Shown here: in pieces, positions 1 through 6,100 of the stretch
How positions within the stretch are numbered: position 1 is the first letter of the stretch
How the letters are laid out: each line of letters starts with the position of its first letter
Source: CAUZIZ01 sp047514575
Lineage (GTDB): Bacteria > Acidobacteriota > UBA6911 > RPQK01 > JAJDTT01
Length of the DNA: 7,896 bases
NCBI GenBank assembly: GCA_047514575.1
Contig: JAKZYH010000719.1
Span: 1 to 7,896, forward strand
Direction: 5' to 3'
The notes under the pieces: generated by a model
The model's input: the letters and a program-made list of their open reading frames with translations, nothing else
Told to the model about the DNA's origin: nothing
The model's database searches: none
Position numbers and translations under genes: made by a program

Positions 1-1
1 G

Positions 2-241
2 AACTACACTACCAGTGGAGGAGGTACTGTTCAGGTGGAGCTGCAGGATTCCTCGGGTAAGCCGATTCCTGGCTTCAACCTAAACGAATGCCCACCCATC
101 TTTGGGGATAGGGTCGCCGCTACCGTCCCATGGAGACCGGGTGCGAACACCGGGTCGCTCTCGGGGAAACCTATTCGCATGCGCTTGCGCTTGAGGGATG
201 CCGACGTGTTTGCCTTCCGCTTCCATAGCGACCATGGGTGA
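2..241 (+). CDS. C-terminal end of a large hydrolase-like secreted protein (5'-truncated by window)
   Basis: An open frame enters from the left edge and ends at TGA 239-241, giving about 79 residues. It reads as a beta-sandwich tail: an N-Y-T-T-S-G-G-G strand, then V-E-L-Q-D with D-S-S-G-K-P-I-P-G-F, the E-C-P-P-I-F-G-D turn, L-S-G-K-P-I-R-M-R-L, and a closing R-D-A-D-V-F-A-F-R-F. From memory, this ending is common in large glycosidase- or sialidase-like proteins of Planctomycetota and relatives, where it forms the last jelly-roll-like module. No catalytic residues lie in the visible part, so the activity cannot be named. It converges with the minus-strand prpE-like gene; the 120-bp gap between them is mostly filled by a strong hairpin. 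The reading frame is secure, the family moderately so, the function open. Confidence 0.7.
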   Translation, partial: NYTTSGGGTVQVELQDSSGKPIPGFNLNECPPIFGDRVAATVPWRPGANTGSLSGKPIRMRLRLRDADVFAFRFHSDHG

Positions 242-272
242 TAGGGTGTCTGGGCCCCATGTATCTCGGGTC

Positions 273-351
273 GTAGGGGTGGTATCCAAGCCGCCGTACT
301 CTTCTGTCGAGCTCCTGGCTCGACACCGGGCGGCCTGGAGACCACCCCTAC
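273..351. repeat. Bipartite palindromic repeat, copy 1 (possible bidirectional terminator)
   Basis: The outer arms are GTAGGGGTGG at 273-282 and its complement ending at 351; the pairing runs inward over about 25 bp with a few mismatches. Inside sits a second, perfect stem: TGTCGAGC 305-312 pairs with GCTCGACA 318-325 around a 5-nt loop. The element fills the spacer between two convergent stop codons (241 and 362), so it could end transcription on both strands, although no long T-tract follows it. A clearly related copy with perfect arms lies at 7464-7545 in the same orientation, which makes this a dispersed REP-like repeat and not a private terminator. Confidence 0.8.
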
Positions 352-361
352 ACCCAAAGTC

Positions 362-2299
362 TCAGCTGGGTCCGGATCCCGGAGGCTTCCCTTGAGCCTT
401 CGACCTTCCCGATTGAAACAGGCGTTTGATGGCTAGCCCTATCTCTTCCAGGATCACAGGATCATCGATCGTGGCTGGTACTTTATAGGTGCTACCGTCG
501 GCAATCTTTTTCATGGTTCCCCTCAGAATCTTGCCCGACCGGGTCTTTGGAAGGCGCTCAACGATTAGAGCAGCTTTCAGGGAAGCGATCGGGCCGATCT
601 CTTTGCGGACGCGCTGGAGAAGCTCGGAAGCTATTTCCTCTGATGTCCTCTCCACGCCGGACTTGAGGACGACGAATCCAAGAGGCACTTCTCCCTTGAT
701 CGGATCTTCGATACCCACCACGGCGCACTCGGCGATGTCGCTATGAGAAGCCAACACCTCCTCCATGGCGCCGGTTGAGAGCCGGTGGCCTGCGACGTTG
801 ATGATGTCGTCGGTGCGCCCCATGATCCAGAGGTAGTCGTCCCCATCCTTATAGCCCGCGTCCGAGGTCATGTAGTAGCCGGGATAGGTCGTGAGATAGG
901 CATTCTGGAAGCCTTCGTCGTCATTCCAGAGCGTCGGAAGGCAGCCTGGAGGCAGAGGGAGCTTCAGGACCACGTTCCCGATCCGGTCGGAACCGACTGC
1001 CTGGCCTTCATCATCAAGGACTCGGATGTCAAAGCCGGGAACGGCCTTGGTGCAGGAGCCCGGCTTCACCGGAAATTCCGTCAGTCCGAGGCAATTGGAC
1101 CCTACCGGCCATCCAGTTTCGGTTTGCCACCAGTGGTCTATCACCGGGACCTGAAGCTTCTCCCGAGCCCAGAGCAAGGTGTCAGGATCACAGCGCTCTC
1201 CGGCCAGAAAGAGAGTCCGAAAACAGTCCATCGTGTATTTCCGAATCTCCAGCCCTTCTGGATCCTCCCGCTTCACGGCCCGGAAAACCGTGGGTGCGGT
1301 GAAGAGTACGTTGACGCCATGTTGCGAGACGACTCTCCAGAAGGCCCCTGCATCCGGAGTCCCGACGGGCTTTCCCTCATAGAGAATGGTGGTGCACCCG
1401 TGGAAGAGGGGTGCGTAGACGATGTAGGAATGCCCCACCGCCCAGCCCAGATCAGACGCCGCCCAATACGTCTCTCCCTCGTCGACTGCGTAGACGTTTT
1501 TCATGCTCCACTTTAGGGCCACCAGGTGGCCGCCATTGTCCCGAACTACGCCTTTGGGAGCGCCTGTTGTTCCTGAGGTGTAGAGAATGTACAGGGGATC
1601 GGTGGCAGCGACGGGAACACAGTCGACCGGTTGGGCCTGGGTCATCAGCTCAGACCAGTCACGGTCCCTACCCTGCACCAGCGGCGCACTCACCTGAGGC
1701 CGTTGAAGGACGATGCAGCATTCGGGCTTGGCCTCTGAGGCCAGGATTGCCTGATCCAGAAGGGGTTTGTACGGAATCACCCGATCGGCTTCGATGCCAC
1801 AGGAGGCTGAGACGATGACTCTCGGCTGTGCGTCGTCGATTCGAGCGGCCAGCTCGTTGGGTGCGAAGCCGCCGAAGACTACCGAGTGGATGGCACCGAT
1901 GCGGGCACAGGCGAGCATCGCAATCACAGCCTCGGGGACCATGGGCATGTAGATGAGGACTCGGTCACCCTTGACTACTTCCTGCCCCTGGAGCACGCCC
2001 GCAAACCGAGCGACCTCATCGCGCAGAGCCTCATAGGTAAAGGACTGGATCACTCCCGTGACCGGACGGTCGTAGATCAGGGCGGTCTGATCGGCCCTAC
2101 CGTTCGCGACATGCAGGTCCAAGGCGTTGTAACAGCTGTTCAGAACGCCGCCTGTGAACCAGCGATAGAAGGGTTTTCTTGAATCGTCCAGGATCCGTTC
2201 CCACTTCTGGTACCAATGGACATCCTCGGCCGCTTCTGCCCAGAATTGCTCCGGATGCTGAAGGGCGTCTGTGTAGGCGGCGGCGTAGCTGGATTTCAT
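362..2299 (-). CDS. prpE: Propionyl-CoA synthetase (propionate-CoA ligase), ACS family
   Basis: Cytosolic AMP-forming acyl-CoA synthetase that would convert propionate (or acetate) plus ATP and CoA to acyl-CoA, AMP and PPi. The 645 residues match the normal full length for PrpE/Acs. Visible motifs: the N-terminal ACAS region with F-W-A-E and P-F-Y-R-W-F-T-G-G (about 19-51); I-G-A-I-H-S-V-V-F-G-G-F (134-145); the P-loop YTSGTTGAPKG (240-250); the WWQTETGWP acyl/ATP site (390-398); the hinge/A8 region GRTDDIINVAGHRLS (494-508); and A10 PKTRSGKILR (584-593), with catalytic K590, the lysine normally controlled by acetylation. The R-D-N-G-G-H sequence after the P-loop and the P-L-P-P-G-C loop resemble PrpE and ACSS3 more than acetate-specific Acs. 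No strong Shine-Dalgarno precedes ATG 2299; the start rests on homology of the N-terminus. It is divergent from the catabolic operon, and direct repeats just upstream may be its control sites. Propionate versus acetate preference is inferred. Confidence 0.93.
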   Translation of the reverse strand: MKSSYAAAYTDALQHPEQFWAEAAEDVHWYQKWERILDDSRKPFYRWFTGGVLNSCYNALDLHVANGRADQTALIYDRPVTGVIQSFTYEALRDEVARFAGVLQGQEVVKGDRVLIYMPMVPEAVIAMLACARIGAIHSVVFGGFAPNELAARIDDAQPRVIVSASCGIEADRVIPYKPLLDQAILASEAKPECCIVLQRPQVSAPLVQGRDRDWSELMTQAQPVDCVPVAATDPLYILYTSGTTGAPKGVVRDNGGHLVALKWSMKNVYAVDEGETYWAASDLGWAVGHSYIVYAPLFHGCTTILYEGKPVGTPDAGAFWRVVSQHGVNVLFTAPTVFRAVKREDPEGLEIRKYTMDCFRTLFLAGERCDPDTLLWAREKLQVPVIDHWWQTETGWPVGSNCLGLTEFPVKPGSCTKAVPGFDIRVLDDEGQAVGSDRIGNVVLKLPLPPGCLPTLWNDDEGFQNAYLTTYPGYYMTSDAGYKDGDDYLWIMGRTDDIINVAGHRLSTGAMEEVLASHSDIAECAVVGIEDPIKGEVPLGFVVLKSGVERTSEEIASELLQRVRKEIGPIASLKAALIVERLPKTRSGKILRGTMKKIADGSTYKVPATIDDPVILEEIGLAIKRLFQSGRSKAQGKPPGSGPS

Positions 2300-2302
2300 C
2301 GG

Positions 2303-2387
2303 TGGTGGCCAATGGTTGAAGGTTGCTGCGACGTGATCTCTTGGTGGCTAATGGTTTGGCCTATCAAGACGGATCTCCAGACTGGAG
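2303..2387. promoter_or_regulatory. Putative control region of prpE: 15-nt direct repeats plus a palindrome
   Basis: TGGTGGCCAATGGTT (2303-2317) recurs as TGGTGGCTAATGGTT (2342-2356), 14 of 15 identical, 39 bp apart. The nearer copy ends 3 bp before the prpE start codon (2299). Further upstream, CTCCAG-A-CTGGAG (2375-2387) is a perfect 6-bp inverted repeat. Paired sites in a 5' leader are typical of operators, but no regulator gene is present and no clear -35/-10 was found, so the role is inferred. Confidence 0.3.
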
Positions 2388-2402
2388 GGAGGCTGACCTA
2401 TA

Positions 2403-2699
2403 CTAGATCTTTGAATCTGGAAGGGCAATCTCAGAAACATGCATGCTCTCCTCGAACTGGGTCTGGTCGGTCACCACCTTGGAAAGGAGTTTCCGGGTGT
2501 CACCACGATCCGTCGATCCAGGTCGATGATCCAGCGGCCTGACTCCCAATTGTTGTCGATCAGGTCCTTGTCTCTTCCATAGCAGGTCGGTAGCACCGAC
2601 TTGTCCGGCAACTCCAGGACCGGGCTATTCGACGCCTCTCACAGAAAGACGGGAGGCAGGCGGCGGATCGACCAGATCAACCGGGCGGTCACCTTGCAT
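2403..2699 (-). pseudogene. Decayed small gene with intact ribosome-binding site and internal frame changes
   Basis: A textbook AAGGAGG (complement of 2706-2712) stands 6 nt before ATG 2699, but that frame meets TAG at 2625-2627 after only 24 codons. A second frame, open from 2638 to TGA 2471-2473, reads like real protein: S-P-V-L-E-L-P-D-K-S-V-L-P, then Y-G-R-D-K-D-L-I-D-N-N-W-E-S-G-R-W-I-I-D-L-D-R-R-I-V-V-T-P. The first frame then resumes with K-V-V-T-D-Q-T-Q-F-E-E-S-M-H-V-S-E-I-A-L-P-D-S-K-I and stops at TAG 2403-2405. One insertion or deletion near 2630 and another near 2480 would make a single protein of about 98 residues ending at 2403. I do not recognise the family. The alternatives are sequencing error or a chance open frame; the coding-like composition of the middle and last segments argues for a relic. 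Confidence 0.35.
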
Positions 2700-2726
2700 C
2701 TACGGCCTCCTTGTTCTAGCCTCGAT

Positions 2727-2736
2727 GGGTATACCC
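2727..2736. promoter_or_regulatory. GGGTATACCC palindrome upstream of the plus-strand operon
   Basis: A perfect 10-bp palindrome lies about 45 bp before the preferred operon start at 2782. It contains TATACC, which could be a -10 box; the only nearby TTG-type hexamer (TTGTTC 2711-2716) is spaced too closely (13 nt) for a standard sigma-70 promoter. If it is a promoter or operator, transcription would begin after ATG 2725 and support the shorter start at 2782. This is weak evidence. Confidence 0.2.
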
Positions 2737-2781
2737 TTTGCACTTTCTGAAGGGAGTCTTTCCGAAATCAGAGCCGATTCA

Positions 2782-3708
2782 ATGGATCGCTTTCAAGAGC
2801 TCGCTCAGCGTATTCGAGGACCCCTGGCTCCCCTCTTCGTTCCCATGACACCAGATGAGAAAGTGGACTATGAGGCCATGGCTCTCTACGTCCAATGGTT
2901 GGTCAAGAACGGCGTCGGCTTGATGTGGCTCACTCGCGGCACGTCGGAGTACATGGTCCTGGATGAGTCCGAGTTGCTCAAGTTGACCGGAACCATCGCC
3001 GGAGCCAAGGGGTCGAAGGCAGTGTTCATCTCTTCCACCTACATCTGGTCGACCAGACGGTGCATCCGCTATGTCCAGCTGGCCGCAGAACAGGGAGCCG
3101 ATGTGGTCAAGGTGGTCGTCGACTTCCGGCATTTCAACAGCGACTTCGACGAAGATAGTCTCTACCGGCACTACCGGGACATCGCCGAAGCGACCGATGT
3201 ACCCTTGTTCGCCTATACAGATGGACGGCCTGGCATGTCTTTTGACCTGGTGAGCCGGCTGGCGACGATCCCGCAGGTGATCGGCATGAAAAACGATACC
3301 GATGACTTCCACGCACACCGAATGTACTGCAAGGCGGGAGGGGAGCACTTCTTGCCGGTAACGGGCGGCTTTCTGGGCGAGTTTCTTTACGGCAGGCACT
3401 TCGGCGCCAAGGCCTACGCTGATGTTCCCATCTTGATCGCGCCGCGGGAGTCGGTGGCAGCCTATCAGGACCACCTCGACGGAAAGGAGGAGAAGGTGGT
3501 CGCGTACATCGAAAAGTACGAGCGGCCGCTCCTGGAGCTCTATAGGAAAAGCAAGACAGGCTTACGTCCCTTCTTCCGGACCATCTTGTGGTTGATGGGA
3601 CATTTCAACACCAACATCGGCCGCAGGCCCCATCGAGCGCTGGAGAAAGAGAAGATCCAGGCGATTCGGAAGTTCCTGGAAGACAAACAGATCCCTGTCG
3701 TGAGGTAG
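2782..3708 (+). CDS. DapA/NAL-superfamily lyase or aldolase (not a standard dihydrodipicolinate synthase)
   Basis: A class I (Schiff-base) TIM-barrel enzyme of about 308 residues, the usual family length. The Schiff-base lysine is K170 in I-G-M-K-N-D-T; the catalytic barrel tyrosine is Y145 in F-A-Y-T-D-G-R-P-G, followed by an arginine (R149) that could hold a carboxylate. The usual GTTGE loop is altered to RGTSE (52-56), and the P-Y-Y-N segment that supplies the DHDPS catalytic tyrosine pair is replaced by D-F-R-H-F-N. These changes argue against lysine biosynthesis and for 2-keto-acid aldolase or dehydratase chemistry, as in KDG aldolases and relatives. An ATG at 2725 would add 19 residues (M-G-I-P-F-A-L...) that do not resemble the family, so 2782 is preferred because M-D-R-F-Q-E-L matches the usual N-terminus; neither start has a strong Shine-Dalgarno. 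First gene of the operon, 86 bp before the MetE-like gene. Substrate unknown. Confidence 0.88.
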   Translation: MDRFQELAQRIRGPLAPLFVPMTPDEKVDYEAMALYVQWLVKNGVGLMWLTRGTSEYMVLDESELLKLTGTIAGAKGSKAVFISSTYIWSTRRCIRYVQLAAEQGADVVKVVVDFRHFNSDFDEDSLYRHYRDIAEATDVPLFAYTDGRPGMSFDLVSRLATIPQVIGMKNDTDDFHAHRMYCKAGGEHFLPVTGGFLGEFLYGRHFGAKAYADVPILIAPRESVAAYQDHLDGKEEKVVAYIEKYERPLLELYRKSKTGLRPFFRTILWLMGHFNTNIGRRPHRALEKEKIQAIRKFLEDKQIPVVR

Positions 3709-3780
3709 CCTCTCGAAGTTCAGAGCCCGAGCATGACGGGTGGCGACGGGTCTGGCCAACAGCCGTTTCGATGCCGTCCA

Positions 3781-3788
3781 TAAGGAGG
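3781..3788 (+). promoter_or_regulatory. Strong Shine-Dalgarno fixing the MetE-like start
   Basis: TAAGGAGG lies 6 nt before ATG 3795. The frame stays open upstream to 3588, which would add 69 low-complexity residues overlapping the preceding gene, but this site places the true start at 3795, where M-K-G-S-L-L-T-Q-L-V-G-S-Y begins like the MetE core fold. Confidence 0.8.
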
Positions 3789-3794
3789 CATGAG

Positions 3795-4859
3795 ATGAAG
3801 GGTTCGTTGCTGACGCAACTGGTCGGAAGTTACAGCAAGCCCAACTGGCTGATCCGCCATCATAGAGTCACGACCCCATATGGGGATGACACCTTTTGGA
3901 GGCCGGATACCGACGTTCTTCAAGAGGCTCAGGATGACGCCACCCGGCTCGCAGTCGCCGATCAGGAGAGGGTCGGATTGGACCTGATCACCGATGGGGA
4001 AGAGAGGCGTCATCGCTTCGACTCGCACTTTCTTCGCTTCCAGGGGCTGGATATAGCGCAGTTGGGGCAGTGGTCGATGGAGAAGCGTGACATGAGCTTC
4101 ATCGCTCTCGACCCTCGTCTGAAAGGACGCCTCGGTCAGGCCTACGCTCCCCGGGTGGTGGACAAGGTTGGCTGGCCGGGTCCGATCGTGCTCGAAGACC
4201 TGCGCTTCCTCAAACGACATGCCTCCCGCCCCGTGAAGATGACTGTGATCGGCCCTTTGACGGCGGCGTCCCGTCTGGTCAACGAGTACTACCCCGACGA
4301 GGAAGCGATGGGAATGGATATCGCCTCTGTCATCAACCAGGAACTCCGCGCCCTGGATGAAGAGGGGGTGGACGTCATCCAGTTGGATGAACCCGATTTC
4401 CATTTCCGTTTCGACCAGGCCAGCCGCTGGGGGACCCGTGCTCTGGATGTGGCGCTGGAGGGCATCAAGACCACTACCGCGATCCACATTTGCTATGGTT
4501 ATGCCCTGATTGGGGAAAAGCACGTCAATCCCCGTTACGCCCAGGCGTTGGAGGCGATTGCGGCTTCCTGCGCCCAACAGATAAGTCTTGAGTACGAGCA
4601 GCCTGGACATGGCCCCGACCTCCTGCATCACTGCGGTGACAAGGAGGTCATCCTGGGCTTGCTGAATCTGGGGTCGCAGGAAGTGGAAACTCCAGAGCAC
4701 ATCGCCAATCGGATCCGTGATGCGCTGGAAGTGATCCCGGCGGATCGACTGCGGTTGGCCCCGGACTGCGGCATGTGGTTTTTGCCAAGAGAGGTGGCTT
4801 ACTCAAAGCTGCAGGCCCTGACAGCTGGAGCCGAAATCGTACGTGGAGAGCTCTCGTAG
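3795..4859 (+). CDS. MetE-like cobalamin-independent methyltransferase, catalytic (C-terminal) domain only
   Basis: A 354-residue zinc-dependent methyltransferase of the UROD/MetE-like barrel, about half the length of MetE and comparable to archaeal core-MetE. Visible motifs: V-G-S-Y (9-12), matching the I-G-S-F homocysteine loop; L-I-T-D-G-E-E (64-70); I-Q-L-D-E-P (195-200); and a full set of candidate Zn ligands, H231 and C233 in H-I-C-Y-G, a glutamate in S-L-E-Y-E (E266 or E268), and C325 in A-P-D-C-G-M. The tail P-R-E-V-A-Y-S-K-L-Q-A-L is also MetE-like. In this family the zinc activates a thiol, usually homocysteine, to accept a methyl group; the N-terminal folate-helper half of MetE is absent, so the methyl donor is unclear. 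It sits inside a sugar-catabolism-like operon and not with methionine genes, which suggests a specialised methyl-transfer or demethylation role. The fusion gene follows after 35 bp. Family sure, substrate unknown. Confidence 0.87.
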   Translation: MKGSLLTQLVGSYSKPNWLIRHHRVTTPYGDDTFWRPDTDVLQEAQDDATRLAVADQERVGLDLITDGEERRHRFDSHFLRFQGLDIAQLGQWSMEKRDMSFIALDPRLKGRLGQAYAPRVVDKVGWPGPIVLEDLRFLKRHASRPVKMTVIGPLTAASRLVNEYYPDEEAMGMDIASVINQELRALDEEGVDVIQLDEPDFHFRFDQASRWGTRALDVALEGIKTTTAIHICYGYALIGEKHVNPRYAQALEAIAASCAQQISLEYEQPGHGPDLLHHCGDKEVILGLLNLGSQEVETPEHIANRIRDALEVIPADRLRLAPDCGMWFLPREVAYSKLQALTAGAEIVRGELS

Positions 4860-4894
4860 TCGTCCTCTAGAAATCCAGAAGAAGGCAGGTTTCC

Positions 4895-6097
4895 ATGGAG
4901 CGCGTCGCGTTTACGCTGCAAATCAAGGAGGGATGCGAACAAGAGTATGACCGCAGGCATGCGTCCGTGTGGCCCGAGCTGTTGGAGGAGATGGAGGAAA
5001 GCGGGCTGCACAGGACCTACATCTACAGGGATGGCCTGAACGTATTCGTCTTCATGGAAACGGAGGACTATCGACGCTGTGCCCAGATACTTTCCCAAGC
5101 ACCCCACTCGCAGCGCTGGAAAGAACATATGGTCTCTGTCCTGGAGCAAACCAGTGGAGAGGACTATGACCCCGATCAGGCCTGGCCAGAAGGTCTTCCG
5201 GAGGTGTTTCGCTGGGAATCCAGCCGAGCCCGGGCCGAGCTGCAAGGACTGGAGGTTGCAGGGTCGATGCCGGTGAGTGGATCCTCCTGGTCCTTCGTAG
5301 GTGTCAGCCTGGCGGAATCAGTGCAGATCTACCAGACGCTGGGTATCGGTACGGTGGATCTGATCGCCCTACCCGGTAATCCCGATCCGCCCCAGCTCGC
5401 CAGCGAAGAAGTTCTCGAGCGGCCTCGAGAGACGGCTCAGAGAATCAGGGACCTGGGTGTCCCAATCGGCAATCTCAACTTCAATTTCGCTGCAAATTTC
5501 AAAGATCGCGCAGCCAACCACAAAGACCCAGGAATCAGGGAACGGAACCGGGACGATTACTTGGCCGTGATCGAATTTTGCCGTGAGTGTCAGATTCCCT
5601 CAACCACGGTGCTTCCCGGCATCCTTCAGGAGGACTGGACGAGAGAGAAGGCCCTGGCCGTGGGTGCAGAGGAGCTCAACCAGTTCTCTGCCATGTCCCA
5701 GAAAGAAGGCATCGTGACGACTTTCGAGGCCCACCTGGGCTCGATGTTGGAATCGCCACTGGACACCCTCACCTTCATGCAGTCCAATCCCGCATTGAAA
5801 CTGACCCTGGACTACGCTCACTTCACTTGCCAGGGCTTTTCGCAAGAGCAGATCGACCCGCTGGTCGTTCACGCGGCCCACGTCCACCTCCGGCAGGCTG
5901 CCGATAACAAGCTGCAGGCGCGCTGGGACGAGGGGACACTCGACCTTCCCAAAATCATCAGAAAACTCCAGTCGGTCAACTACACTGGTTTCCTCTCACT
6001 AGAGTACGAACACCGGTCGGGTTGGATGGATCTGGATAAGGCGGACGTGATCACGGAGACCGTCAAAATGCGAGACCTGCTGCGGTCCCTTTCCTGA
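4895..6097 (+). CDS. L-rhamnose mutarotase domain fused to a xylose-isomerase-like TIM barrel
   Basis: A two-domain cytosolic protein of 400 residues. Residues 1 to about 105 form a RhaM/DUF718 mutarotase: V-A-F-T-L-Q-I, then E-Y-D-R-R-H-A-S-V-W-P with Y18 and H22 in the same numbered positions as the E. coli RhaM catalytic pair, and a C-terminal Q-R-W-K-E-H-M. The E. coli Y41 position is threonine here, with Y42 adjacent. After a linker (about 105-130), residues 132-400 are a sugar isomerase/epimerase (AP-endonuclease-2 type) barrel with candidate metal ligands E278 (F-E-A-H), D306 (T-L-D-Y-A-H), H331 (H-V-H-L-R) and E370 (L-S-L-E-Y-E-H). RhaM is normally a stand-alone protein of about 104 residues, so one chain would both interconvert anomers and isomerise or epimerise the sugar. 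A weak Shine-Dalgarno (around 4880-4889) precedes ATG 4895. Last gene of the operon; its stop lies 3 bp from the convergent SDR stop. Rhamnose, fucose or another aldose is possible. Confidence 0.9.
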   Translation: MERVAFTLQIKEGCEQEYDRRHASVWPELLEEMEESGLHRTYIYRDGLNVFVFMETEDYRRCAQILSQAPHSQRWKEHMVSVLEQTSGEDYDPDQAWPEGLPEVFRWESSRARAELQGLEVAGSMPVSGSSWSFVGVSLAESVQIYQTLGIGTVDLIALPGNPDPPQLASEEVLERPRETAQRIRDLGVPIGNLNFNFAANFKDRAANHKDPGIRERNRDDYLAVIEFCRECQIPSTTVLPGILQEDWTREKALAVGAEELNQFSAMSQKEGIVTTFEAHLGSMLESPLDTLTFMQSNPALKLTLDYAHFTCQGFSQEQIDPLVVHAAHVHLRQAADNKLQARWDEGTLDLPKIIRKLQSVNYTGFLSLEYEHRSGWMDLDKADVITETVKMRDLLRSLS

Positions 6098-6100
6098 CGC

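Noticed and set aside
785..1516. 243-codon plus-strand open frame opposite prpE
   Set aside because: It is fully antisense to a well-supported PrpE frame, has no recognisable motif, and its composition is that of a complementary-strand shadow.
2725..2781. Longer start for the DapA-like protein
   Set aside because: The added 19 residues do not match the family N-terminus and have no Shine-Dalgarno; 2782 is preferred, though not proven.
3588..3794. 69-codon upstream extension of the MetE-like frame
   Set aside because: It overlaps the end of the DapA-like gene in another frame, is not MetE-like, and the TAAGGAGG at 3781-3788 sets the start at 3795.
3720..4700. 326-codon minus-strand open frame opposite the MetE-like gene
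   Set aside because: Antisense to a gene with clear zinc-ligand motifs and a strong Shine-Dalgarno; no domain pattern of its own.
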